30,585 bases of DNA, taken from positions 1 through 30,585 of the forward strand of contig URHS01000028.1 in NCBI GenBank assembly GCA_900547685.1. Direction: 5' to 3'. The position numbers and the translations under genes were made by a program. This DNA is from an uncultured Blautia sp. (GTDB lineage Bacteria; Bacillota; Clostridia; Lachnospirales; Lachnospiraceae). Numbering within the stretch: the first letter of the stretch is position 1; each line of letters opens with the position of its first letter. Of this stretch, positions 1 to 8,132 are shown piece by piece. Under the pieces are notes generated by a model. That model had not been told where the DNA came from. It saw nothing but the letters and a program-made list of their open reading frames with translations, and ran no database searches.

Positions 1-248
1 CGGGAAAAGGTGAATTAAAACAGCGTTGGCTGGATAGTGATAATCCTTTTACTGCCGGAAGAGTAACTGTTCCAAAAGATGTCACTGTATTAGGCGGCAA
101 GACTTTTATTGCAAAGTCTAACAATTATGCAGCTTTATTGACACAAAATAAATATGGAGAATTTTATATTTCTATTGTATTTCATGCTGAAACAGAAAGT
201 GCACTAATGGAAAGAATGTCAGAAATGCTGACTCAGACAAATAGATAA
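1..248 (+). CDS. Penicillin-binding-type serine hydrolase (S11-like), C-terminal end only
   Basis: An open frame runs from the left edge to TAA at 246-248, giving the last 81 or so residues of a protein. It contains VTVLGGKTF followed by a beta-strand-rich tail. This matches in spacing the LGGKTGYTSSAG region of the D-Ala-D-Ala carboxypeptidase at the right end of the window, so I read it as the KTG-box region of a peptidase S11 / beta-lactamase-fold protein. The conserved glycine of KTG is phenylalanine here, which in known enzymes would be expected to impair catalysis, so it may be a non-catalytic relative. The SxxK and SxN boxes lie outside the window. Family call moderately sure; activity unknown. 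Confidence 0.6.
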   Translation, partial: GKGELKQRWLDSDNPFTAGRVTVPKDVTVLGGKTFIAKSNNYAALLTQNKYGEFYISIVFHAETESALMERMSEMLTQTNR

Positions 249-276
249 AAAATTACCATATTTTTTTATTTTACCA

Positions 277-305
277 TTGAATTTTCAAACAATATGCACT
301 ATAAT
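277..305 (+). promoter_or_regulatory. Sigma-A-type promoter for the P-loop protein gene
   Basis: TTGAAT at 277-282, a 17-nt spacer and a perfect TATAAT at 300-305. It lies about 65 bases before the start codon at 371, between two co-directional genes, so the small P-loop gene probably has its own transcript. Confidence 0.65.
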
Positions 306-370
306 TATTTTAACGATAACCACGTTTTTGGTAAATATACATATTACGTGCGGCTAAGGAGGAAATTGCG

Positions 371-790
371 ATGGTTCAGTTAATTGTAGGCGAAAAAGGA
401 AAAGGAAAAACAAAAATACTTTTAGACAAAGTAAATAAGGAGATTAAAGAAGCAACAGGTACATTTGTTTATCTTGATAAAAGTAAAAAACACATGTATG
501 AGTTAAACAACAAAGTACGTCTGATTGATTTATCTGAGTTTGATGTTCAAAACAGTAGTGAATTTATAGGATTTCTTTCCGGTATTCTTTCACAGGATAA
601 TGATTTGGAAAGAATTTTCTTAGACAGCTTTCTTAAAATCTCAAAAGTAACAGCTGAAGAACTTGCAGATGTATTAAAACGCCTGCAGACAATGGGTGAG
701 AAATATCAGGTTTCTTTTGTACTCAGTGTATCAAAAGATGCAAGTCAGTTGCCTGAATGTGCAAAAGATATGATTCTCGTATCTATGTAA
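371..790 (+). CDS. Small P-loop ATP-binding protein of unknown function
   Basis: A 139-residue soluble protein that begins with a Walker A motif, GEKGKGKTK at residues 7-15, directly after a beta strand (VQLIV). A weaker hydrophobic strand ending in acidic residues (ERIFLDS, about 80-86) could be the Walker B. It is far shorter than the ATPase families it recalls, and no lid or sensor motifs are visible. The strong ribosome site AAGGAGGAAA sits 6-7 bases before ATG. It stands between a cell-wall hydrolase and the division cluster, which hints at but does not prove an envelope role. Nucleotide binding is likely; the actual function is not recognised. Confidence 0.75.
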   Translation: MVQLIVGEKGKGKTKILLDKVNKEIKEATGTFVYLDKSKKHMYELNNKVRLIDLSEFDVQNSSEFIGFLSGILSQDNDLERIFLDSFLKISKVTAEELADVLKRLQTMGEKYQVSFVLSVSKDASQLPECAKDMILVSM

Positions 791-845
791 TAAGCGATTT
801 TCCTATTATACAATTCTACAAAAGTTCAAAACGAAACATACAAAA

Positions 846-877
846 AGCCATCACACAATTTATTTTGCGTGATGGCT
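846..877. terminator. Bidirectional hairpin terminator
   Basis: Nine-base-pair perfect stem (AGCCATCAC 846-854 with GTGATGGCT 869-877), preceded by five A (five U on the minus strand) and followed by CTTT on the plus strand. It lies between the convergent stops at 790 and 889, so it ends both the P-loop gene and, more strongly, the DUF378 gene. Confidence 0.85.
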
Positions 878-888
878 CTTTCGGTGCA

Positions 889-1104
889 CTACATCTTTTC
901 ACCAAAATCCTGAATTCTTCCAAATAAGGTAAAAAGATATAATCCGCAAATTCCAACCAGTGCATAGATAATTCTGGTTATCCATACCATATCTCCGAAT
1001 AAGAAAGTTACCAGATTGAACCGAAAAAATCCTATAAGTCCCCAGTTCACTGCACCGATTAAAGCAATTACTAATGCTGTGTAATCTAAAGCTCTGCTAT
1101 TCAT
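889..1104 (-). CDS. DUF378 family small membrane protein (YuzA-like)
   Basis: A 71-residue protein with two hydrophobic segments, about residues 8-27 (starting YTALVIALIGAVNWGLIG) and 38-60 (WITRIIYALVGICGLYLFTLF). The phrase IGAVNWGLIGFF is the hallmark of the DUF378 family. A ribosome site AAGGAGG precedes ATG by 6-7 bases. It is transcribed divergently from the HlyD-like gene and ends just before a strong terminator, so it is probably monocistronic. No molecular function is known for this family; it is an inner-membrane protein by topology. Confidence 0.85.
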   Translation of the reverse strand: MNSRALDYTALVIALIGAVNWGLIGFFRFNLVTFLFGDMVWITRIIYALVGICGLYLFTLFGRIQDFGEKM

Positions 1105-1170
1105 AAATGAAGCCTCCTTTATCGTTATTTAGTGTATCCGTAAAATCTTGTTTTATACAATTTTTTTCTA

Positions 1171-1199
1171 TTGTGCTTCCATATAGAAAATGTTAAAAT
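1171..1199 (+). promoter_or_regulatory. Promoter of the HlyD/ylm/lsp gene run
   Basis: TTGTGC at 1171-1176, a 17-nt spacer and TAAAAT at 1194-1199. Transcription would begin near 1206. This places the upstream in-frame ATG at 1190 inside the promoter and supports the TTG start at 1244. Confidence 0.55.
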
Positions 1200-1243
1200 A
1201 TAATATAATGCTGAAAAGACAATTAGAACAAAGGAGATTAAAG

Positions 1244-2725
1244 TTGTCAATCGGAAAGAAAATTTTAAAAAAAATTAAGCACGTTTTTTTATTTTTGAAA
1301 AAACTGCTGACCTTTAATATTACAACTATTATGTTTGGCGTTTTACTGCTTTACATGATTATTACCGTTATTTTATATACTACCTCCAGCCATGTAACTT
1401 CCTATCAGGTTACAGTAGGACCTTTAACAAAAAATCCTGTGTGTAATGCATTGGCACTTCGAGAAGAACAAATTGTGCCAGCAGGCAGTTCCGGTTATAT
1501 TGATTATTATGCAAGAGAAGGTATGCAGGTAAGAAAGAACGGTTCTGTATATGCACTGGATGATAAAAAAACTGAAGCTTCAGATGTAGAACTTTCTGCT
1601 GAACAGTTAGAAAAAATGAGAGCTAATATGGCAAAATTTTCTTATAGCTTCCAAGGCAGCGACTTTTATGATACATACAGTTTCAAATATGAACTGCAGG
1701 GAAATATTCTTCATGCTTCCGGAATCATGGAGCAGACAGATAGTTCCGGTGAAGATACTGACGAAGACAGTAATGTTTTAAAAGGACAAGCTATAGGGGA
1801 ATCTGTTTCTTTGGGAAATCAGAAAGTTTTCACTTCACCGGAAGCCGGAGTGATTGTTTATTCCACAGATGGTTATGAAGAAAAAACACCTGAAAACTTA
1901 CAAGAAAATGACTTTGATGAAAAAGCTTATAAAAAAACAGAACTTCTGACCAATGAAAAAATCAAAAAGGGCGAACCGGTATATAAAGTAATTACCAGTG
2001 AGGAATGGACCTTAATGGTTCCTCTTACAGACAAATTAGCTGCTACCATTGCAGATCGAAGCAGCATTAAAGTAAAATTCTTAAAAGACGGAGAAACTCA
2101 AAACGGAACTTTATCCATTTCAACAATTGGAGATAAAAAAATTGCACAAATTAATTTAAGAAATGGTATGGCACGTTATGCCTCAGATCGTTTCCTTGAA
2201 ATTGAACTTGTTGTCAATACAAGAAGTGGTTTAAAAATTCCGGTAAGTTCTATTATTACAAAAGAGTTTTATCTTATTCCAAGAGATTTCCTTGCAAATG
2301 GAAATAACACAGAAGGAAAAGGATTTATTCGAGAAGTACAACACAACAATAAAGAAGCTACCACAGAATTTGTAGAAGCCATAATTTACAAAGAAGTTGA
2401 TGCAGAGGGAAATGAAATTACTTATGATACGGCAGATACTTCCGGTGGATATTGTTATGTGGATAAGGAAACTTTCCGGGAAAGCGATGTTCTAATTAAG
2501 CCGGATTCCAATGAAACCTTTGTCGTTGGAGAGGTAGATTATCTGGAAGGCGTATACGGTATGAATAAAGGCTATGCAGTATTTCGACAAATTGAAATTC
2601 TCGATCAGAATGAAGAATACTGTATTGTAAAACAAGGTACTTCTTATGGACTTCAGCCCTTTGATTATATTGTCTTAGAGGGCGAAACTGTTCAGGAAGA
2701 AGATATTTTATCTGGTACTTACTAA
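1244..2725 (+). CDS. HlyD-like membrane-anchored adaptor protein
   Basis: About 493 residues. The start chosen is TTG at 1244, seven bases after AAGGAG (1231-1236). In-frame ATGs at 1190 and 1208 lack ribosome sites and overlap the promoter or start region. The N-terminus is very basic (GKKILKKIKH), followed by one membrane segment (around TTIMFGVLLLYMIITVILY). The rest is extracytoplasmic and includes short lipoyl/barrel-sandwich-like stretches (GYIDYYAREGMQVRKNGSVY, then IKKGEPVYKVI), the layout of HlyD/MFP adaptor proteins. There is no efflux pump gene beside it; it precedes yggS and sepF with a 20-base gap. I infer an envelope or division-linked function rather than drug efflux, with moderate confidence. 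Confidence 0.75.
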   Translation: MSIGKKILKKIKHVFLFLKKLLTFNITTIMFGVLLLYMIITVILYTTSSHVTSYQVTVGPLTKNPVCNALALREEQIVPAGSSGYIDYYAREGMQVRKNGSVYALDDKKTEASDVELSAEQLEKMRANMAKFSYSFQGSDFYDTYSFKYELQGNILHASGIMEQTDSSGEDTDEDSNVLKGQAIGESVSLGNQKVFTSPEAGVIVYSTDGYEEKTPENLQENDFDEKAYKKTELLTNEKIKKGEPVYKVITSEEWTLMVPLTDKLAATIADRSSIKVKFLKDGETQNGTLSISTIGDKKIAQINLRNGMARYASDRFLEIELVVNTRSGLKIPVSSIITKEFYLIPRDFLANGNNTEGKGFIREVQHNNKEATTEFVEAIIYKEVDAEGNEITYDTADTSGGYCYVDKETFRESDVLIKPDSNETFVVGEVDYLEGVYGMNKGYAVFRQIEILDQNEEYCIVKQGTSYGLQPFDYIVLEGETVQEEDILSGTY

Positions 2726-2745
2726 ATGAAGGAAAGGAGAACGCA

Positions 2746-3441
2746 ATGAGCGTCTGTGAAAATTATAAAGAAGTAGAAAAACATGTAGAAGATGCATGTA
2801 AGCGGGCAGGAAGAAAACGTGAGGAGGTTACTTTGATTGCAGTAAGTAAAACCAAACCAGTTTCTATGATAGAAGAACTTCTTTCTCTACATGTAACAGA
2901 GTTTGGAGAAAATAAAGTACAGGAACTTACTGCAAAAGCAGAAATTCTCCCTTCTGATCTTCATTGGCATCTAATAGGACATTTACAGCGTAATAAAGTA
3001 AAATACATTGTTGACAAAGCTTGTTTAATCCATTCCGTTGATTCCTTGCGCCTTGCAGAAGAGATTAGCAAAGAAGCACAGAAAAAACAAGTTACAGCAA
3101 AAATTTTGATTGAAGTAAATGTAGCAGAAGAAGAAAGCAAATTTGGTGTATTTATACCTGAGGTACTTCCCTTAATCGAAAAAGTATCTCATCTTCCCAA
3201 TATTACTATTCAAGGTCTTATGACCATTGCGCCTTATGTAGAAAATCCAGAAGAAAATAGATGGATTTTTCAAAAATTAAAAAATTTAAGTATTGACATT
3301 AAAGGGAAAAACTTTGATAATGTTACTATGGATGTCCTAAGTATGGGCATGACAGGCGATTATGAAGTTGCCATTGAAGAAGGCGCTACCCATGTTCGAG
3401 TGGGAACCGGTATCTTCGGAGAAAGAAATTATACCATATAA
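2746..3441 (+). CDS. ylmE: PLP homeostasis protein YggS/YlmE
   Basis: 231 residues, the usual length for the YggS/PROSC/YlmE family of alanine-racemase-fold proteins without racemase activity. The PLP-binding lysine is K35 in LIAVSKTKP. Other family signatures are GENKVQEL, HLIGHLQRNKVK and the C-terminal phosphate-binding stretch SMGMTGDYEVAI with RVGTGIFGER. Family members bind pyridoxal phosphate and tune vitamin B6 and amino acid pools. The ribosome site AAAGGAG is well placed. It sits immediately before sepF as in the ylm cluster of Firmicutes, so co-transcription with division genes is expected. Highly confident. Confidence 0.96.
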   Translation: MSVCENYKEVEKHVEDACKRAGRKREEVTLIAVSKTKPVSMIEELLSLHVTEFGENKVQELTAKAEILPSDLHWHLIGHLQRNKVKYIVDKACLIHSVDSLRLAEEISKEAQKKQVTAKILIEVNVAEEESKFGVFIPEVLPLIEKVSHLPNITIQGLMTIAPYVENPEENRWIFQKLKNLSIDIKGKNFDNVTMDVLSMGMTGDYEVAIEEGATHVRVGTGIFGERNYTI

Positions 3442-3461
3442 CAGATAGGAGATTTTATAAA

Positions 3462-4001
3462 ATGAATATTTTAGGTAAATTTATAGATGCTGTAAAAGTA
3501 AACGATGATTTTGAAGATGAAAAACCGAAAAAAAGATTTTTCAAAAAACTAGATGATGACTTTGATGATGATTTTGATGATATTTCTTCATCAAAAAATT
3601 ATAAGAAAACACAGAAACAGGCGGCTGCAACAAAACAGCCAAAACCTGCAAAGCAGACAACTACTGCTTCTAATAAAGTTACTCCTATGTATAATGTAAA
3701 GAAAAAAACTTCTTCCAGTGAAGTTTGTGTTATTAAGCCAAAACAGTTTGATGATGCAACAGAAATTGTAGATGCTCTTTTAGATAACTGCACTGTAATT
3801 TTAAATCTGGAAGGTCTGGATATCAATCTTGCTCAACACATTATTGATTTTACTTCCGGTGCAAGCTATTCTATTCAGGGAAGCATTCGCAAGGTTTCTT
3901 CTTACATCTTTATCTTAACACCGGAAGGTGTAGATATTACCGGTGATTCTCAGGAATTACTCAATGATATCACAGGCGGTTCCATGTACGAAGGGATTTA
4001 A
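3462..4001 (+). CDS. sepF: Cell division protein SepF
   Basis: 179 residues with the SepF layout. The N-terminal MNILGKFIDAV is a likely amphipathic membrane-targeting helix. A low-complexity acidic/basic linker follows (about residues 14-75), including an Asp/Phe repeat (DDDFDDDFDD) encoded by imperfect GATGATTTT repeats. The C-terminal SepF domain (about 90-175) contains VIKPKQFDDATEIVDALLD, LNLEGLD and RIIDFTSGA-like sequence (here HIIDFTSGA). SepF tethers and bundles FtsZ at the septum. It lies 20 bases after yggS and 9 bases before ylmH, so it is clearly part of that operon. Confidence 0.95.
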   Translation: MNILGKFIDAVKVNDDFEDEKPKKRFFKKLDDDFDDDFDDISSSKNYKKTQKQAAATKQPKPAKQTTTASNKVTPMYNVKKKTSSSEVCVIKPKQFDDATEIVDALLDNCTVILNLEGLDINLAQHIIDFTSGASYSIQGSIRKVSSYIFILTPEGVDITGDSQELLNDITGGSMYEGI

Positions 4002-4010
4002 TTTTGCCTT

Positions 4011-4763
4011 ATGGAAAAAGAAGAATTATTTAAAAAACGTATGTTAGAGTTAAGTAAGAAATCCTATTACAGAGGAATTCTTACTTACTCTGATTTTTTA
4101 GACTTAAATGAACAAAATATCCTTCACAGCCTCTCTTTTTCTGATACAGGAGTTCAGGTTCTGTTATTTGGAGGTTATGAAACAGCAGAGCGTCAGATGG
4201 CGGCATTCGTATCTGATGCTTTTTGTTGTAAAGAAGATTATCCTATTGCCTGTATCAAAATCTCTCCTTTAAATAAAAAATTTTCCGATGCTTTAACCCA
4301 CCGTGATTATTTAGGTTCTATTTTAAATCTTGGAATTGAACGCTGTAAAATCGGTGATATATTAGTAGAAGAAGACGGTGCTTTTGTTTTTTGTCATACT
4401 TCCATGGCAGCTTTTCTAATAGATGAAGTATGCCGTATTAAACATACTCCTGTAAAAGCAGAACAAATTACAGAAGAAAGTCAGCTTCCCTCTCCCAAAA
4501 GAGAAGAAATTGCAGGTACTGTCGCCTCTCTTCGTTTGGATAGTGTAATTGGGCTGGCATTTCATACTTCCAGAAGCAGTATGATTTCTTATATTGAAAG
4601 TGGAAAAGTATTCATAAACGGAAAAAATGTCCTATCAAACGGATATGTATTAAAAGAAGGAGATATTATATCTGTTCGGGGAAAAGGCAAATTTCAATTT
4701 CATTCTGTAACCAGCAAAACAAAGAAAAATCGTTACCACGTAATTTTATATAAATATTGTTAG
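4011..4763 (+). CDS. ylmH: YlmH-type RNA-binding protein with S4 domain
   Basis: 250 residues. The N-terminal two thirds match the YlmH family (opening with helices, then the YLGSILNLGIERCKIGDILV core). The C-terminal S4 RNA-binding domain runs from about residue 170 to 230 (SLRLDSVIGLAFHTSRSSMI, then SGKVFINGKNV and LKEGDIISVRGKGKF). Related proteins bind the ribosome and rescue stalled nascent chains. The gene starts 9 bases after sepF; the only nearby purine-rich ribosome site (GAAGGG) lies inside the end of sepF, suggesting coupled translation. The usual next genes of this cluster, ylmG and divIVA, are not seen here; aroB follows. Confidence 0.92.
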   Translation: MEKEELFKKRMLELSKKSYYRGILTYSDFLDLNEQNILHSLSFSDTGVQVLLFGGYETAERQMAAFVSDAFCCKEDYPIACIKISPLNKKFSDALTHRDYLGSILNLGIERCKIGDILVEEDGAFVFCHTSMAAFLIDEVCRIKHTPVKAEQITEESQLPSPKREEIAGTVASLRLDSVIGLAFHTSRSSMISYIESGKVFINGKNVLSNGYVLKEGDIISVRGKGKFQFHSVTSKTKKNRYHVILYKYC

Positions 4764-4778
4764 ACAGGAGGAAATTCC

Positions 4779-5891
4779 ATGAAACAAGAAATTTTACAAG
4801 TAAAAAAATCCGGAGATTTTCACTATAATATTTTTTTTGAAAAAAGTTTTGAAAAGCTTTCAGAAAAATTAAATACTTTAAACAAAAAAGGAAGAAAAAT
4901 CTGTATTGTAACAGACAGTCATGTTGCTCCCCTTTATTTAGAAGCGATAAAAAAAGAGCTTGAGAAAACAGATTTAATTTTTACATCGTATATTCTGCCC
5001 GCAGGAGAAGCCAATAAAAATCTAAAAGAAATCGAAGGCATTTATGAACATTTAATCGTCAATCATTTTGACAGAGGAGATTTACTGGCAGCATTAGGCG
5101 GCGGTGTAGTAGGCGATATGACCGGTTTTACCGCAGCCACTTACCTGAGAGGTATTGATTTTATTCAAATTCCGACAACACTTCTTGCTCAGGTTGACAG
5201 CAGCATTGGTGGTAAAACAGGCGTTGATTTCGGTCAATACAAAAATATGGTAGGTGCATTTCACCAGCCTCTTTTTGTTTATGCAAACGTGCAGGTTCTC
5301 AAAACACTTCCGGAAACAGAATTTATCAGTGGGATGGGAGAAGTAGTAAAACACGGGTTTATACGCAGCAAAGACTATAGCCAATGGCTCTTGGCACATA
5401 AAAAAGAAATCATGGAAAGACAACCGGATATTTGCCAGGAAATGATTTATAAAAGCTGCGTTATAAAAAAGACCGTAGTGGAAAACGATCCTTTAGAACA
5501 TGGAGAACGTGCAGTTTTGAATTTTGGTCATACCATTGGTCATGCAGTAGAGAAATTAAAAGATTTTTCTCTTCATCATGGCTATTGTGTTTCCATTGGA
5601 TGTGCCGCAGCTGCATATTTATCTCTTAAAAAAGGCTGTCTGACGGAAGCAGAATATGAAGAAGTTCTGATGGAATTAGAATCTTTTCATCTGCCTGTAA
5701 AGGTAAGTGGGTTGTCTTTCGAAGATATTCTTATAACAACAAAATCCGACAAAAAAATGGATAAAGGGCATATTCGCTTTATTCTGCTTCAGGGATGCGG
5801 AAATGCAGTAATTGATACTTCTCTTTCTGATAATGATTTAATAGAAGCTATAAAGGAAATATGTAAAGAAAATAAGGAGGCGAATTTATGA
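4779..5891 (+). CDS. aroB: 3-dehydroquinate synthase AroB
   Basis: 370 residues. It converts DAHP to 3-dehydroquinate, the second step of the shikimate pathway, using NAD and a divalent metal. The NAD-binding glycine stretch GGGVVGDM is at about 107-114 and the active-site SSIGGKTGVD at 141-150. Metal ligands are visible as E188 (GMGEVVKHG), H251 (NFGHTIGHAVE) and a histidine of HHGYC (266-267). The ribosome site ACAGGAGG is strong. It overlaps lspA by four bases (ATGA). Its place between ylmH and lspA is unusual; no other shikimate gene is in the window. Highly confident of function. Confidence 0.97.
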   Translation: MKQEILQVKKSGDFHYNIFFEKSFEKLSEKLNTLNKKGRKICIVTDSHVAPLYLEAIKKELEKTDLIFTSYILPAGEANKNLKEIEGIYEHLIVNHFDRGDLLAALGGGVVGDMTGFTAATYLRGIDFIQIPTTLLAQVDSSIGGKTGVDFGQYKNMVGAFHQPLFVYANVQVLKTLPETEFISGMGEVVKHGFIRSKDYSQWLLAHKKEIMERQPDICQEMIYKSCVIKKTVVENDPLEHGERAVLNFGHTIGHAVEKLKDFSLHHGYCVSIGCAAAAYLSLKKGCLTEAEYEEVLMELESFHLPVKVSGLSFEDILITTKSDKKMDKGHIRFILLQGCGNAVIDTSLSDNDLIEAIKEICKENKEANL

Positions 5892-6412
5892 GAAAAAGAC
5901 AGCGTATTTTCTCTTTTATCCAGCTTTTTATTGCAGTTACACTGTTGACGGGTATTGACCAGTTAACAAAGTTTCTGGCTGTTGAAAATTTAAAAAACAA
6001 AGGAGATATTCCTTTAATTCCGAATGTATTATATCTTCAATATTTGGAAAACAGAGGCGCTGCCTTTGGTATTTTTCAAGACAAAAAAATTTTTCTGGTG
6101 CTTTTAACCAGTCTGATTTTAATCGGTGTCTGTTATGTTTTATGGAAAATTCCGGCAGATAAAAAATATATTTATCTAAAACTTCTATGTTTTTTAATCA
6201 CTGCCGGAGGCATTGGAAATCTTATTGACAGAATACGTCTTGACTATGTTATTGACTTTATCTACTTTTCACCTATTGATTTCCCTGTATTTAATGTAGC
6301 GGATATCTATGTAAGTGTAGGTATGGTTTTGTTATTTATTGTGGTCTTATTTTATTACAAAGACGAAGATTTCGAATTTTTAAAATGGAAAAGCAAAAAT
6401 AAAGGAGTCTGA
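5888..6412 (+). CDS. lspA: Prolipoprotein signal peptidase (signal peptidase II)
   Basis: 174 residues with four membrane helices. LspA is the aspartyl protease that cleaves lipoprotein signal peptides after lipidation. Family boxes are present in order: DQLTK (24-28), NRGAAFG (55-61), GGIGNLIDR (107-115, catalytic D114) and FNVADI (135-140, catalytic D139). It shares an ATGA overlap with aroB and is followed three bases later by the RluD-type gene, so the three are translated together. The lipoprotein at 20604-21698 is one likely substrate in this cell. Confidence 0.97.
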   Translation: MRKRQRIFSFIQLFIAVTLLTGIDQLTKFLAVENLKNKGDIPLIPNVLYLQYLENRGAAFGIFQDKKIFLVLLTSLILIGVCYVLWKIPADKKYIYLKLLCFLITAGGIGNLIDRIRLDYVIDFIYFSPIDFPVFNVADIYVSVGMVLLFIVVLFYYKDEDFEFLKWKSKNKGV

Positions 6413-6415
6413 TTT

Positions 6416-7333
6416 ATGAAACAGCTTTGCCTGCAGGTCGACTCTGCATACGCAGGAGAAAGAATTGACAAATATCTGGCTGAAGTAATGAGCGACTATT
6501 CCCGTTCCTTTCTGCAAAAGCAGTTAAAAGACGGAAATGTCAGCGTCAATGAAAAAAAAGCCAAAGCAAGTCTAAAAGTAGCAGAAGACGATGAAGTCCG
6601 CATTTTTATTCCGGAAAATAAAGAACCAGATATAGTTCCTGAAGATATTCCTCTCGATATTCTTTATGAAGACCAACAACTTCTGGTTGTAAACAAAGCT
6701 AAAGGAATGGTTGTTCATCCCAGCGCCGGACATTATTCCCAAACTCTGGTAAATGCTTTAATGTTTCACTGTAAAGACCAGCTTTCTGGAATAAATGGTG
6801 TATTAAGACCGGGAATTGTGCATAGAATTGATATGGATACAACAGGAGCTTTAGTTGTATGTAAAACAGATTTAGCACACCAAAGTTTAGCAGAACAATT
6901 AAAAGTACACAGTATTACACGGCGTTATCGTGCTATTGTTCACGGCCGTTTAAAAGAAGATTTCGGTACAATAGAAGGTACCATCGGAAGACACCCTACT
7001 GACCGCAAAAAAATGGCAATGAATGTAAAAAACGGAAAGCCTGCAACCACCCACTATAAAGTTTTAGAACGATTTGAACAATTTACTTATGTAGAGTGTG
7101 AATTGGAAACAGGGCGTACTCACCAAATCCGTGTTCACATGAGCAGTATTGGGCACCCTCTTTTAGGGGATGTGATTTATGGTCCCAAAAAATCTGCAGT
7201 TCCGGGATTACAAGGACAGACACTCCATGCCATGGTTCTTGGTTTTATTCATCCTATTTCCGGAAAATATATGGAATTTACCGCACCACTTCCAGAGTAT
7301 TTTGAAAAACTGCTAAAAAAATTCAGAAAATAG
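6416..7333 (+). CDS. RluD-family 23S rRNA pseudouridine synthase
   Basis: 305 residues. The N-terminal S4 domain (about 14-70: AGERIDKYLAEVMSDYSRSF) is followed by the RluA/RluD catalytic domain with HRIDMDTTGALVV at 136-148; D139 is the catalytic aspartate. Other family signatures are VVNKAKGMVVHPSAGH and GRTHQIRVHM. It probably modifies uridines in 23S rRNA. The pairing lspA-rluD is conserved across Firmicutes and supports the call. The exact target site (RluD-, RluC- or YlyB-type) cannot be assigned from sequence. A ribosome site AAAGGAG lies upstream inside lspA's end. Confidence 0.94.
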   Translation: MKQLCLQVDSAYAGERIDKYLAEVMSDYSRSFLQKQLKDGNVSVNEKKAKASLKVAEDDEVRIFIPENKEPDIVPEDIPLDILYEDQQLLVVNKAKGMVVHPSAGHYSQTLVNALMFHCKDQLSGINGVLRPGIVHRIDMDTTGALVVCKTDLAHQSLAEQLKVHSITRRYRAIVHGRLKEDFGTIEGTIGRHPTDRKKMAMNVKNGKPATTHYKVLERFEQFTYVECELETGRTHQIRVHMSSIGHPLLGDVIYGPKKSAVPGLQGQTLHAMVLGFIHPISGKYMEFTAPLPEYFEKLLKKFRK

Positions 7334-7344
7334 TCAAAAGAATG

Positions 7345-7373
7345 TATACATTTACTAAAAAAAGGATTATAAT
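7345..7373 (+). promoter_or_regulatory. Promoter for the cytidylate-kinase-like gene
   Basis: TATACA at 7345-7350, a 17-nt spacer and a perfect TATAAT at 7368-7373, about 50 bases before the ATG at 7423. No convincing terminator is seen between it and the preceding gene, so read-through is also possible. Confidence 0.6.
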
Positions 7374-7422
7374 AACTGTAATAAGAAAATAAGCATTGCA
7401 TAAAAGAGAGGAGCGTGTCATT

Positions 7423-8052
7423 ATGGCAGGAAATACAGTTATAACAATCGGACGTCAATATGGAAGCGGAGGGCGAGAAATCGGTATGCGCCTTGCTAAA
7501 GAGCTTGGTATTAAATGCTATGACAAAGAGCTGTTAAATCAAGCGGCAAAGGATAGCGGTATTTGTGAGGAGTTATTTGAACATCATGACGAAAAACCCA
7601 CAAACAGCTTTTTATACTCCTTAGTAATGGATACATATTCCTTTGGTTATTCTTCAGCAGCCTTTGCAGATATGCCTATTAACCATAAAGTTTTTCTGGC
7701 GCAATTTGATGCAATTAAAAACCTGGCGCAAAAAGAATCCTGTGTTATGGTAGGACGCTGTGCAGATTATGCTTTATCCGATTATGAAGGTGCTTTCAGC
7801 GTATTTATTCATGCCGACTTGGATAAACGAATTCGCCGTATTGCAACAAAATACGATCTTTCTGATTCAGCAGCAAAAGATCGTATACGCAAAACTGATA
7901 AACAAAGAGCAAGTTATTACAATTATTATACCAGCAAGAAATGGGCTGAAGCTCCGGGATATGATTTATGTCTGGACAGCGGTGTCTTCGGCATTGATGG
8001 TTGCGTAGAAATGATTAAAAAAATGTTAGAACTGAAAAACCGTAAAATCTAA
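7423..8052 (+). CDS. Cytidylate-kinase-like P-loop protein
   Basis: About 209 residues starting at ATG 7423, which has AGAGAGGAG ahead of it; a TTG at 7396 is in frame but has no ribosome site. The N-terminus ITIGRQYGSGGREIG is a P-loop resembling cytidylate kinase, continuing with LAKELGIKCYDKELL. This matches the cytidylate kinase-like family, which is common in Clostridia alongside the true Cmk and has no settled substrate. A lid-like arginine-rich region (RIRRIATKYDL, then DRIRKTDKQRASYYNYYT) is present. Nucleotide phosphorylation is likely, the substrate is not known. Ends before a strong terminator. Confidence 0.85.
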   Translation: MAGNTVITIGRQYGSGGREIGMRLAKELGIKCYDKELLNQAAKDSGICEELFEHHDEKPTNSFLYSLVMDTYSFGYSSAAFADMPINHKVFLAQFDAIKNLAQKESCVMVGRCADYALSDYEGAFSVFIHADLDKRIRRIATKYDLSDSAAKDRIRKTDKQRASYYNYYTSKKWAEAPGYDLCLDSGVFGIDGCVEMIKKMLELKNRKI

Positions 8053-8085
8053 CAAAACTACTTAAATAATTAAGTAAGATAAAGG

Positions 8086-8132
8086 AGACTGCCATATTAA
8101 ACAGATTTGCATTTAATATGGCAGTCTTCTTT
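8086..8132. terminator. Strong bidirectional terminator
   Basis: A perfect 16-bp stem (8086-8101 with 8112-8127) with a 10-nt loop, followed on the plus strand by TCTTTT and preceded by AAAGG. It separates convergent genes ending at 8052 (+) and 8132 (-) and reaches within five bases of the TtcA-like stop codon. Confidence 0.9.

Noticed and set aside
1190..1243. ATG at 1190 as start of the HlyD-like gene
   Set aside because: It overlaps the predicted -10 box, has no ribosome site, and TTG at 1244 has AAGGAG seven bases ahead.
3540..3590. GATGATTTT repeats as a regulatory or mobile repeat
   Set aside because: They are in frame and encode the acidic Asp/Phe linker of SepF; no repeat unit continues outside the gene.
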